From: CAG-1782 sp964418255
GTDB lineage: Bacteria > Bacillota > Clostridia > Christensenellales > DTU072
Direction of reading: 5' to 3'
NCBI GenBank assembly: GCA_964418255.1
Contig: CAYQKV010000004.1
Coordinates: 103,855-167,854 of the forward strand
Length of the DNA stretch: 64,000 nt
Below are positions 8,042 through 20,900 of this stretch, one piece after another. How positions within the stretch are numbered: the stretch's first letter is position 1; each line of letters opens with the position of its first letter. The notes under the pieces are model-generated. The model saw only the letters and a program-made list of their open reading frames with translations. It had not been told where the DNA came from and did not search any database. The position numbers were made by a program, and so were the translations under genes.

Positions 8042-8712
8042 TAACCCTCCAATTTATAACCCACTCCGCGCACCGTGCTGATAGTCACTTTTGAAGACAA
8101 AAACGCAAGTTTTTTGCGCAAAAACGATATATAAACCTCTATATTGTTATATTCCACGTCGGAATCGTATCCCCACAGTTTAATTATAAGCTCGTCTTTC
8201 GTCACCACGAAATTCGGGCGGGATAAAAAGTACTGCATTATTTCGCTTTCTTTAAGGGATACTTTTATCTTTTTTTCGCCGCAGTACATTTCGAAATTAG
8301 ACACGTTCAACGTCAAATCTCCGAAACTCTTCTCGTTTGTGATTATCGTTTCGGTTTTTCTTCTCAAAAGCGCTCTTATTCTCGCGAGCAATTCGCCCGT
8401 GGAAAACGGTTTCGCAAGATAGTCGTCCGCTCCCATATCCAGTCCCTTGACTTTGTCGCTCGTCTGGTTGCGCGCGGTGAGAAGGAGTACGGGCGTAGCG
8501 ATTTTTTCTTCTCTCAGTTTCGCAAGCACGTCGTAGCCGTTCATTTTCGGCAACATTATATCGAGCAGAATTACGTCGTATCTTCCGCTCATTCCGTGTT
8601 CCAATCCGCTTGCTCCGTCGTAAACCGCGTCCACGCTGTATTTTTCTTTTTTCAGTATGTGCGTAAGCGCGTCGGATAAATTCTTTTCGTCTTCAACAAG
8701 CAAAATGTTCAT
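8041..8712 (-). CDS. OmpR/PhoB family response regulator
   Basis: 223 residues. Receiver domain with the acidic pair E7/D8, phospho-acceptor D51 (VILLDIMLP), a switch threonine in LLLTARN and a conserved lysine in YLAKPF; then a winged-helix DNA-binding domain of the OmpR type ending in VRGVGYKLEG. AAAGAGGT precedes the ATG. It is the first gene of a two-gene operon with the kinase. The A/T-rich upstream region contains TTAAG-type half-sites that could be binding sites, but I cannot demonstrate a phased repeat. Confidence 0.95.
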   Translation of the reverse strand: MNILLVEDEKNLSDALTHILKKEKYSVDAVYDGASGLEHGMSGRYDVILLDIMLPKMNGYDVLAKLREEKIATPVLLLTARNQTSDKVKGLDMGADDYLAKPFSTGELLARIRALLRRKTETIITNEKSFGDLTLNVSNFEMYCGEKKIKVSLKESEIMQYFLSRPNFVVTKDELIIKLWGYDSDVEYNNIEVYISFLRKKLAFLSSKVTISTVRGVGYKLEG

Positions 8713-8884
8713 CTTCGTACCTCTTTCATTATCAGTATGTCTTTCGAAACGTCGAAAAAATAAAATTTCTCGTCTCTTCCCTATTAGGCTACCCTAAAAT
8801 TCTTAACTTATCTTTAATTTTTCGGTTAAGACCATTTTAAGCGGGTAATTTTATACTGTTTTCATCCTGATAAATAAGTTTTCG

Positions 8885-8924
8885 AAAAATCTCCCTCGCA
8901 TACACTTTGCGAGCGGAGATTTTT
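8885..8924 (-). terminator. Terminator between giant surface gene and response regulator
   Basis: Stem of about 15 bp (8885-8899 with 8909-8924, one bulged base) containing AAAAATCTCC and its complement, so each strand ends in a T-run. Together with the hairpin at 8949-8976 it insulates the regulator operon from the 11.9-kb gene upstream. Confidence 0.7.
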
Positions 8925-8948
8925 CCTTTTCCCTTACAAAATTTTTCC

Positions 8949-8976
8949 GTTCCGCGCCGAACTTTCGGCGCGGAAC
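8949..8976 (-). terminator. GC-rich hairpin directly after giant gene stop
   Basis: GTTCCGCGCCG (8949-8959) pairs perfectly with 8966-8976 around a 6-base loop, starting 15 bases after the giant gene's TAG stop. It may be the first terminator or an mRNA-stabilising 3' hairpin, because no long T-run follows on the minus strand. Confidence 0.55.
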
Positions 8977-8990
8977 GTTTTACCCGAAAT

Positions 8991-11900
8991 CTATTCGAAT
9001 ATCAATCCGCAGAAGTTTTCGGTAAGCGGTTCGCCCTCTTCGTCGTACTTGGGTATTTCCGTTCCGTTTACCGTTATCGAATAGGTATAGTCTATCGACG
9101 CGGCTTCCCCGAGCACCCACTGGCAATTTCCGTGCGACATACCTACAAGCAAACCTGCGTACGTCTTTCTCGTTCCGCTTACGGTAATCGTACCCGTCGC
9201 TATGCCGTAGCTGAACTTAGGCTCGCCTATCGTAACTATCGCCGCGTATCCGCCGATATACGCCGTTCCGCCGCCGCTGACCGTGATATTGAGCGCGCTT
9301 ATCGAGTTCTGCAATTTGCTCATATCCGCGTCCACCACGCCGCCGCGGCTTTCCGCTACGAAGCCCGAAGCGTAAATCTCGTTGTCCTGCGTCGCGCTGA
9401 CTATCGAGACGTTACCCGCAACGGTTACGTTCTTGATTTCGCCGTCGCTTATTATCGCTATCGCGCCGTATCTGAACGTTTCTCCCGCTCCTACCGTCGC
9501 GCTGTACTCGACGTTGACGCTGAGGTCGTTTATCTTACCCGAGTTGTGGTACACGAGGGGCGCGGTTACGTTCATAAGTCCGATTATTCTGCCGCCTTCC
9601 GCGCTTATGTCGTCGCCGGTGCTTCCCTTAATCACGCCGCTGAACACAAGCCCTTGTCCTATCGTCCGGAAGTCGGTGAACGTTATGTCCTTATCTATTC
9701 TGTATTCCGCGTAAAGCGCGAGGTTGATATATCCGAAGTCTTTTTCGCTTTCGATAACGAACGGAGTTATGCTGCTTCCGTCGCCCGCTATCGGATAGAA
9801 CGAGCCGAACACGAGGTTGAACACGCTGCCCGTAGAAGAAGCGAAGCTCGCCGTTCTCATCGGGTCGTAGGAGAACGCCACCGTCTGTATTCCGTAAGTT
9901 ACGTTGGACGAACCCACGGGTTTTTCCGAAAGCAGGTTTTCTCCCGCATAGACGTTATCTTTTATCGCAAAGACCTTTGCCCCGCCGTTTACGACCGAAC
10001 CATCGGCAACCGCGCCTATCGCCGCGCCTACCGTTACGCTCGCTCCGTACGCTTCCGTTCTGCCGAGCATAAATATCGTTCCCGCGCTGTCCGGCAACGT
10101 AATTCCGTCGGTTTCCGCCGCAATTCCGCCGAGCGTAACCTTGCTTGCCGTGACCGCAATGTTGTTGATGCTGAACACGTCGTTTATCGTCGTTCCGCGC
10201 GCCGAACCCACAACGCCGCCGACTGACGCTTTGCCTTCCGTCCTTATGGTTTCGGTACCGATAAGCAGAACGTTTCTTATTACGGCGTTTTCGTACGCTT
10301 TCGCCGCGATTATACCCGCCGTAAGCGTTTCTTCTCCGACGTAATCGAAGTCGATTGCAATATCTGTGAACGCAATGTTCGCTACCGTTCCGTTAAGTTG
10401 TCCGAACAGACCGAAACTGCTCTTATTATACACGGCGGTATCTCCCGCGAAGTTTGCAAGTTTCACGTATCTCGTTCCGCTCGAAGGCTGTTTTGCCGCA
10501 AGCGTTCCGTTGAACACTTTCGTTACCGCTATCGTACATTCGTACCCGCTCATATCGATTTCGTCCGTTCCGAGCGCGAACACGAAGTCGAGGTTCATAT
10601 ATCCGTTTATCGCAAGTATCTGGCTGTATTCGGATATTTCAAGCGGTCTGTCGGGCGTGCCTATGCCGTACGTTTCGTTCTCGTCGTATTCGTATCCGAA
10701 GTCGGAATACAGTCTGGACAGTATCGCGTAGTCTATCGCTATTCCGCCTACGACGGGTGACGTACCGAACACCACGAAGGACTGATAGTCGTCGCCTGAG
10801 TACGTTCCCGAAAGTACTATTTCGTCGGTTACGTTGCTTACTCCGCTTACCGTATCGGAATTGACGAACACGTTGTTTTCGAAGTAACTTACCGCCGAAA
10901 CGGAGTACGTTCCTTTTCCCGCGCCGCCGTACAGCATACCCGCGGCGACCGCCGTCGAATTGTAAATTTCGATTTCGCCGAACGCGTAGACTCCGTTGAA
11001 TCTCGTGCCGTTTCTCATATACCCAACGACCGCTCCGACGTACGCTCCGTCCATCGCTCTGCCGTTGTTGGTTACTCTTACGTCGGTAAACAGCGCGCTT
11101 TCGCCGCCGAAGTTACCGCCTTCGCTGTAAGCCGCCACTCCGCCGAACTTGCTTCCCTTCGGGAAGTTGTGGAGTTCTACGTCCGCGATTACCGCGACGT
11201 TTTCCACCGTGCCGCCGGCGAGCACTCTTCTTGCGAGCAGACCGATTTCAACTTCTTCCGTCGCGCTCACTATGAGCGTTCTGTCCGTCGTCACTCTGAC
11301 GTTTCTTACCGTTCCGCTTATTCCTTCGAACAAGCCGTAGTCTCCGCTTACCGTTCCGCCGAGCTCGGTTATGCAACGTCCGTCGCCGTCGAACGCGCCT
11401 CTGTAAGTTCCCGTAAGTCCTTTCGCTACGGTTATATCCGCGTTTAGCTTATAGTCGCTGTCAAGGTAGCTTCTCTTCGTCTCGTCCACGGTTCCGTCTG
11501 CGTTGAGGTTGTAGTAATCGGCGTCGATATATCCGAAGTCTCTCGCGTCGAACACGTCGAAGAGGTTGTCTTCTTCGTCGTCCATAGCGAAGTATTTCAG
11601 TATAAAGTCTTTTCTTTCGGTATCGGTCGTGACTCTGAAACTTCCCGTTCCCGCATTTACGCTCGTCATAACGTAGTACGCGCCCAGTTCTTCGGGTTCG
11701 GTCTCCGTTCTGTCGAAGTAACCGTAGTATGCGTAACCGAGTTCGATTTCTCTCGTCCTTTCGTTCGCGCCGTCCGCATAACGGTAAGTCGCGTTACCCG
11801 TGGTCTTATATTCGCCGTTTTCGGTTTGCAGATAGAACTTGTCTTTTCCGTAAGTCACGTCTACTTCCGCGATAAAGTACGACACGATGACGATATTGCT

Positions 11901-14900
11901 GCCCTCGAACTGTACCTGTACGTAACCCGTCTTTTCCAACGTCTCTCCGTCCGCTTGCGGAGGTATGCCGTAGGCCGCGTTGTAGTCAATCAGGTCGCTT
12001 TCTCTGATTTGTCCGAGTATATCTCCCGTGACGTTATAGAAGTATCCTCTCTCTCCCGCGGTGGAAACGGTCACGTTCTGGAAGTAGTTATGGTTTGCTC
12101 CCGCGCTTCTTCCGTCGTATTTCGCGAAATACGTGAGTCTCATCACGTCGCCGCGTTTGAAGCTCGTCGAGGAAGTAACCGCATAGTTGCCGTCCTTGTC
12201 GTAAACGCCCGTGACGTAATCGGCGAATTCTCCCGTACGCGTGTCGTATCCGCGCGAACCTGCGACCGTAATTCCCAGGTCTACCCGTCCGAAGTAATCG
12301 TAGTAGTAATCGTTGCTGTCGACGCTGAACCTGAACTCGTAACTGCCGTTATCGTAGTCGCCCGTTCCGTTTCCGACGACGTGCGCGGTTATCGGAGTAA
12401 TGCCGTCCGCTTCGCTTATTTCGGAATTGAGGTTTTCTGCGTTATAAGACAGTCTGTCCTGATTGTCTCTTATCTCTCCGCCGAGGCGGTAACTCATACC
12501 CGCGCCCGAAGTAATGCGGAAGCTGTAAGAATTGCCGTTTACAACGTTAATTCCGTCGATAACGAACCTGTTCTCATTAAGCGGTATCCACACGCCGTTT
12601 CCGTTTACGCTGTATTCGAGCGTATAACCGCTGTAAGAACTCTGTCCGTCGTACGCGTTGTCTTCGATAACGCCCACTCCGAAGGAAACCGCGACTTCGC
12701 TCGTGTACCAGTACTCCGCGTCCGAAGTATACAGGTTGCGGTCCGTCCAGCCCCAGTTGGTCGCTTTCGTTCCGTTTATCTCGCTGACGTAAACTATCGG
12801 CGTGGTGTTGTCTATTCTTACGTATACCGGCAGTTCGTCGCTGAGTTTACCCGCAATCGATTCGAGTTGCAATTTCTGTACGGTTTCGCCGTTGCCCGTA
12901 ACGCGATAGTATCTGTAAACGACGCTGCCGCCCTCGCTGATAAACCGGTCGTAAGTAATCGTATCGAGCACGGTCACCGTTCCGTTCTGCGTGAGGTTTA
13001 TCCTAAGTCCGCTGTAACCTACTTTCTGTATCTGCAACCTTACTATTACCGTGTTGCGTTTCGTGTAGCTCGCAAGCTCTCCCGTAACGTAACCGTTGGA
13101 AGCGAACTGTCTGTTGTATTCCGCGGCAAGAGTTTCCTGCGACGCGTCGTCGTCGAACATAGCGAACGTAGCCGCCGCCGCGGACTGCACTTCGCCCTTG
13201 TTCATATCGATTTTAATTCCGTGAACAGCCGCGCCGTCTACCGTACCGAACCTGCAAACTTCGCTCTTCTTTCCTGCGCCGCTTTCCGCGTAGAACTCGT
13301 AGAGCACGTTGTTTCTGCTGTCGGATATAGTGTAATCGAGCATCGACGCAAAGTAGGACATTATCGTCGTTTCGTCGTTGTCGTGTCTTCTCGACGAACC
13401 GCCCGAGCCGTTGTTGAGAGAAATACCCGTAGCCGTTCCGCTTACTCTCCATACTCCGTCGCTTCCCAATGTGTACAGACTGCCGCCGTTGGGGTTGACG
13501 AGCGTCCAACCCGACCAGGTCTTGCCGTCTATCGACGAACGGTAGAATATAACGTTTCCGCTTGCAAATCTCGAATCCGAATCGAGCGCGAGCGTCATAA
13601 CGACTTCTTCTTTGCTCCATTCTCCGTCCGCTATGCCGTAAGCAAAGCCGTCTTCCGTCTTAGTCCCGTAAGGAACGAAGTTCTTCGTGCCGCTTGACGT
13701 GTACCCGTCCGCTTTGACGAGACTTATTCCCACGTCGGGCGTTCCTTTATCTATCGCAACAAGTCCGGTCTTTACCGTCGCTCCGAGATTAGCCGTCGCT
13801 CTTCCGCTCTGTCCCGCGTATTTTACGTCCGCCGCCTCGTAGGTTTCGAGCTCGATACTCATATAACTGCTGTCCGCGCTTTCCGTTCCTCTGTTTCTCG
13901 CAGAGTTCGTATAGCTCTTATAGTAGTTGAGTTCGGTATCCTGCGCGTTGCTGATAGCGCGGAAACGGAAGTAAGAATAGGTGTAATCGCTCGATTTTCC
14001 TATTTCGTATCTCACCGTGGCGCGCATTACGCTTTCCGAAACCTCCTGCGGTTCGCCTTCGAAGGTGTAAGCCGAAGAGGAAATCGTATTCCAACGACCC
14101 GCTCCGTCGAGCGCGGAATCTTTCGTCGCTTCGCGGTATTGAAGAATAAATCCGCTTCTTCCGTATTTTACGGTAATCAACGCGTAGACGAAATCGTCCG
14201 CCCAGTTGACTTTATTGCTCGCTATGTCGTTTACCCAACCCACGCTTATCGCAGACTGTTGATAAGAGTAACTCGTTCCGTCCGCCTTAAAGAGGGTTAC
14301 GCTCTCTATCGTCGTTTCGTCGGCGTCGATTTGCGGCGTGAACGAATAAGTCGCCACGTTGCCCGCTTCGTCCGTCGCTATAATCGTATATTCCGCGTAG
14401 TTTTCGATATAGAACAGTCCCGCGCGCTCGAAATACATTTCTTTCTTGACTACGTTGTAAGCGCGGTAAAGTCCGTCTTCGTCGAGAACGAGGTTTCCTT
14501 CTATCACGTTGCCGCTCGCAAGAACGCACTCGACTTTTACGTTTTCGATAAAGTCGTTTTCGCTAATCTGTTGCGAGGTCTTTTCCAGTCCCGAAAGGTC
14601 GTCTTCTATGCTTACGCGCAAGGATTTTGCAAGATAATGCCACCTGTCCGTAGCCGAAAGTTCGGGAATATTGCCGCTTGAATCGTCTATCACGGGCGCG
14701 ACTATGTCAATCTTGACGTCGAAAGACGCAGTTTTCGAAGGTCTCACCCCGCCCGTCGCGTAGTCGTCGGTAACCGTATTGAACGAAGTGACGGTATATT
14801 TGTCGTAGCGGTTTCCGTTGTTTCTCAATACGTTTATATAAGCATAGGTATAACTGCTGCGAACTTCCCAGATAACCGAAACAAGATTGTTTATATCTCC

Positions 14901-17900
14901 GTCCGCGTAATAATCGGCGTTCACCCTTATTCCCGTATTCGTTCCGCCGACAACCCAGTTGTATACGCCGACAAAATACTGCGCTCTGACGGTAAATCCT
15001 TCCGTCCAGCCCCTGGAAAGCGATATGGTTTTCCTTTCGCCCGTAGCGTATTCGACGTATGTCATCGCGATATTTCCGCCGACGTTATTGAACTGCGGAG
15101 TAGCGATATGATAATGCGTCGTACTGTTTCCGTTAAGCATATCGGTAACGGTATAATCGAACCCGCCGAAACCGCTCGCGCCGTAGTCGCCCTGCCAACG
15201 GAGTTGTACGTCTTTATTCGTGTATTTTTCTCCCGTATATCCCTGATAGAGTACGTCGCTTTCGTCCGTTCTCGCCGTCAAGGTTACTCGTACGTCGGTG
15301 GTATCTATACTTATATTGTAAGGCGTGCTGTTCGTAGGTCCGTTGCCCGCGACGTCGGACGCGGTGACTGTAACTTCCGTTCTCGATGTTATTCTCAGTC
15401 TGTAACATTCTATATCCGCAACGCCCGCTCCTACTTTGCCCGACGCGTTATAGGAAATTCTTGCGTTTTTCCCGTCGAGCGCGTACGCTTCGAAACCGTT
15501 TATAAGAAGCATTCCTTTTCCGTCCACGCCCAGACTGTCCGCAGAAGGCGTTTCCCCTTCGAGAAGTCTTACGGTAGTGAGTTTGCCGTCGTACGTCCAG
15601 ACGGGTACGTTTTTAAGGGTTACTTTTTCAAGCAACTCGGTATTTCCTCTGAGAACTTTATTGTCGTCTATTCCGCTCGCGGGGTCGGTGATGAAATAGT
15701 AGATATAAACCGAACCGTTGGTGTACTGTTGAAGCGCGACGTTAGTCCAGATTTTCTGTAAGGCGTTGTAATCAACCTCGCCGTTGTCAAGCGTATCCGC
15801 TTCGGATTCTACGCTGAACACCGTCATTCCCGAATGAATTACCGGCGCTTGCGAGTCGATAAACAGCGGACCGAGCTCGATAACGTAATACTTGCCCGTG
15901 CCCGAAATCGCGATTACTTCTATCCTCTCTTTAACCGAAGTGAGGTGGAAGTTGAGCGTGATTTCTCCCGACTGAACGGCGGAAGTATTCGCGCTTTCTC
16001 CGTATACTCTCACATACGGGGACCCCGCGCCGTACTCTATCCATTGCTCGCCGTCGTAATAACCCCAACCGTCGTTTAAGAAATCGTCTGCGCCGTACGC
16101 GTTAAGGAAATTGCCCGCTCTGAAATACGTCAACGCTTCCAGACGTTCGGACGCGTCGTAAGAAGTTCTTCTCATATAAACGGTAAGTCCGGATATTCCC
16201 ACGCGGAAAGAGAGCGTCGCGTTAAACAAATTGTTCTTTATCGACGTGCCCTTAAAGCGGTAAACCTGGTTTACTTCGCCGCCGTCGTAAGAATCGGTTT
16301 CGCCCGAGAATTCGAGGTAACCCGTTTCGTTGGTCGTTTTAAGACTTATATAAGGATTAAAGGCGTCGAGAACAGGCAACACGCGATAACCGTTTACGTC
16401 GTTGGGTCCGTAGGTAGCGGCGGAATCGTTCGCCTGTTTGTCTATTACCACTATGGAGAAATCGTAAGGTTTCTCATTGTCATTTTTATCGTGTTTTACA
16501 TCGATACTGTCATAACTGTAAGTATTCAGCGTCTTGTAAATGTCTGAAGTCCCCACCTTGGTTACGTACGAGCAACTTTTTCCGTCGAAACTAACGCTTT
16601 CTATGCCCGAACCCATAAGAGAACCTATTTTGTCCGTCACCTGTATATAGACGTAGACTTTTTCCGCGGTGAAGATATAATCCCTTGAAGCAACGTATGC
16701 GGGGCTTAACTCTTTGTTAAGCGCAAAAGTATAATTTTCTTTTTCAAAGTTTGCGTCGAAAGTAAGCAGCCTCTCGGTATTTGCGGTGGAATATTCGTTG
16801 GAAAGGGAGAGGAAAACGCTCTCTATCAGCGGGCGCGTATTATCCTGTTTTATGTAAAATCTTCCATCATCAGGAGCAGGACGCAATTCACCGCTTTGAG
16901 CTTCAAAAATCCACTTGTTTTTATCATAGTCCCACGCAATACTTATTGCTCTGATTGCCACCTGTATGTTTTTCGTGGAGTTGGAGAACACAACCCACGC
17001 GGTTTTATCGTCGTAAATAACGTAACCGCCCGCGCTCGCGTCTCCATCTTTAAGTCCGTCATACGATTGTCCGTTTGTCGCTATACCGTCTTTATTATAA
17101 TTATTCGTCATATCCTGGTAACGATAGTCGACAGTAAACGGACTGAGCCCAGAAGTGACTTTTACTTCGGCAAAAACGTAATTATTCGCCCAACCCGTAT
17201 ACAGGCTGTTCGTCATAGAGTAAGGTTTTCCGATTGAGGTAGGTGATTCTGTATATATAAACCCATCATCCCAGTTTGAATTCTTTGCCTGGTAAAAATT
17301 GACCGAACTGATACTTGTTTCAAACGGGTCTACGTAGTAACGCAACACTCTTTCGCCCCATTCCGCGACGTTGCTTCCCACAGGCAAGCCGAGATTATTG
17401 TTCGGGCGTTTTGTTTCGGTAAGGGTCGCGTATCCGATATTCCCAATAAAGTCGCTTACGCCCACCTTATACCTTAAATAAGTGTTCGCGGATACGTTCC
17501 AAGTGTTATCATCATTATGAATTTTATTATATTGGTCTTCCGGCAAATACTTTTTCATCTCATCGGTGCTAAACATCTGTACCTGCACGACGTTGCCGAT
17601 TTCCGAAACCTCATAAGCGTAGCCTGTCTTTTCGTAAGAATATGTGTTGCCCGCGTTGTCGGTATATTTGAACTCCATTCGGAAACCGTAATTTGAGTAT
17701 GCGGCTCCCGAAACAAGAGTATTATCTATGTTTTCGTATGCTTTCGCATATGACGAAGTGTTCTGCGTGAGAGAAGTTCCGTTCACGCCGTATTTTATCG
17801 AACCGTTCTGCAAAACGCCGTCCTGCGCCCAAAGGACGCCCGACTGCGTATCAGTCACTTTGAATACCGCGTAAAGTCCTCTTCCTGGGTCGCTTGAATT

Positions 17901-20900
17901 CGGATATATCCACTTTGTCGAATCGAGAAGAAGGTCCTGCGAAATGAGATGGCTTTTCATCGAAGCACTGCTAAATGGCGAACTGCTGAAACCGAGCAGT
18001 TCCACGGTAGGCGCGGTTTTGTCCATACGCGTGGTAATGCTAATCGTTGAAGACGCGCTTTTCGCGTTGCTGTCAAACCTGAACGTGTAGTCGGTTTGTC
18101 CCATATCGGTAAGGTCAATCGTCGTAGTGAACTTTGCTCCTCTCGAATACGACGTTTTTCCCGTAGTGCTTACGCTGACGGCTTCTCCCGAACCCGCCGC
18201 GGCAGAACCGCTGAAATTATAGTCGCTTCCCGTCGAGGAAGTATAAGCCGTCTGGGAATACGGAGACTTGCCGACGTTCGCGTTTCCTTTCTGAACGTAC
18301 AGTTTTCCGCCGCTGCATCCGTAGTATACGTCTACGGTAACCGTCTGTTTCGTCGTGTTCTCCCACGGGAACGTATATGCAAGGGAAGTTCCGCTAAGGC
18401 TTCTCGTAGAAGCGATTACCTTTCCCGCGGAATTCTTTATGACAATCTGCGGAGTAAACGTGTCGCGTTTAACGCCCGCGGCAGTGGTTATGCCGGGATA
18501 AATATAAACGCCGCTTTGCGTAAAGCCCGTTCCTTTAACCGCGTTTCCCCAGTCATTGCCGTAAGACGCTCCGCTTCCCGGAGTGGCGTAACCGTCCGAA
18601 CGGTTGCCGACGTAGTCTTCCGCCACTATGTACAGAGTGCCGCCGAACAACGAGGACGCAGTGTCGTATGTAATCGTCACGGACGCAGAAAGCACCGACG
18701 TGTTTCCCGGGTCGGAAGTAACGGTCTTTACGTTGGAATTCGTTCCGTCGATGTTTATAGGTTTGGTTCTCGTCGAGTCTGCGTAGAAATACAGACGTTT
18801 GATGCCCGAGCCGTTATTGAACCTTTTACCCGAATTACCGAAATATCCGTTCTCGCTGTACTGGAAATCTTTCGCCCCTACCGTGACGGTCAAATCTTGA
18901 GAAATAAAAGACGACATCTGCGAATTGTTCGCGCCCTCGCCGAACCTGAACCAAGCTATCTGCGGCGCAACGGTATCCAGTCGTCCCGACACCGTAGGCT
19001 TTCTCGACATACAATCCATCGTCGTGGAGTTTCCCGCCTTGTCGGTAACCGTGATGCTCATCGCGGTCATAGCGTTATAATCGTATTTGAGTTTATTGAA
19101 AGTACAGGTTTTGGTATATGCTGCGTTTCCCGACTTCGTTATATCATTCGTGGATACGCTCTTCGCTATGCCGTTCACCGTATAATTTATGGTGCACGTA
19201 TTGATTGCCGCGTTGTCTCTGTACGACGTGCCGACCGCATAGTCGTCCGCCGTGAACGTGACTACGAGGTTGTCGTTCGTCCAGGCTACGCCGCCTATCG
19301 TCGCGTCGGTAGTGGACGCGGTTATTTTTACGTTGCTTACGGTAGGCGCGGTTCTGTCCCACCAGTAAAAACTATAACTTTTTTCACCGCTATACACGGA
19401 AGTTTTATTTGCGTGGTCGGTAAGCGTTATACTCCAGGTGCCGTTGGCTTTCGAGCCATCAATCGAGTACCATTTTTCCTTAGCTCCTCCGCCCAGTCCG
19501 TTACCGGTGGCGCACGCAAGGTTTCCATCCCCTAACGTAGCGTTATTTCTGCTGTTTTTAGCGGAAATACTTTTCAAACCCGAAGGGTAGCCGTTGCCGC
19601 CGCCGTCCTGGAATTTGACGTAAAGATACAGCGTCGCCGCATTTGTAAGGGAAGTTAACTTAGTCCTGCTACTACTACTCGAAACGAAATACATATCGAG
19701 CAACGTCGGCACGCCGTTGTCGATTTTTAATTCTTGCGCGGAAATCGTGCCCGTATTCGACGTGTTCGCCCAGGTATACGCCGAGACCGAGACCGAACTG
19801 TAAGAATTACTTGCTGTCGTAATAGTGGTGGATTGCGTTGCCGAATTCCAGCTCGCCGGGTTCGACACGTTGCTTGTTGCCGTAGCCGAATCTCTATACG
19901 CCACCGTCGCATATCTCGGATGCGCCTCAGTGGAAGCAATCCTTACGCTGACTTTTCTATATTCGTTCCAACCCGGTATGGTAGTGCTGTTCGATATCGA
20001 CGGCTTAGCCGTAATGGTATGTTTCAGTTTTACACTGCAATTATATATCGACGACTGACTGGTAAACGTGTCGTTTTTCCCGCCGCCGGCGTTTCCGTCG
20101 CGCTTTACATAAAAAACGGCGTACTTTCGATTGCCGCTCGATATAGCGGTGTTGTAGTTATGCGATTTACTCTGAGAAAAGCCTCTGTAGTGAGCTCTGA
20201 CGGTGCCGTTTCCGCCTACGTCGCTATACAGCGACATCTGAATAGACCCCGCGGTCGTCCCCGCAAGGTTATACCAGGTTCCCGTCCCGATACTGAAAGC
20301 CCACGTCGCTTCGCTGGAAGAATATCCGCCGCTTCCCGCCTTGCCGCCGCTTCCCGACGCCGAACCGCCCGTTACCAGCGTGTACCACTGATTAGCGGAC
20401 AATATGTCTTCTCCAGTATACGCCGCATACGCCGCGTTTTTCGACTTTTCGTACGCTTTGTTCATAAGGTCGTCCGCCGATGCTGGCGCCGTGCCGAAGA
20501 CGTCGTCGAGTTCGATTTCTTCCATCGAAAAACCGATTTCGTTTCCGTCGATAACGGAGACCGTGCCGTCGTCTTTGGTGACGGTAAGCATATTGCTTGC
20601 GTCCTGTTTAATGTCTATCGCGCCGTAAAGCGGGCAATCTTCGCCGAGGGCGTATTCTTCGCCAGAAAGATACTCGGTATTTCCGTTTTCGTCAAACGTA
20701 CAGACAGTCGGAGTTCCTTCGTTTTCCGCCGTTTTCACTCCGCCTGCGGAGAGGTCGCCGACCTGCTCTTTCCCGACCGTAAACCCTATGATTGCGAATA
20801 CCGCCAGAAAGACGATTAGCGCGAGGATATATACGTCTTTGCGTATTCTTCCGGTTGCTGCCTTTTCGGTTTTTACAACGCCGTTCTCATTTTCGTTACG

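Noticed and set aside
8907..20819. Long open frames on the plus strand opposite the giant surface gene (for example 11826-13697 and 18096-19535)
   Set aside because: They are Arg/Tyr/Val-rich antisense shadows with no ribosome sites or domain features; the minus-strand frame has clear repeats, a signal region and a promoter.
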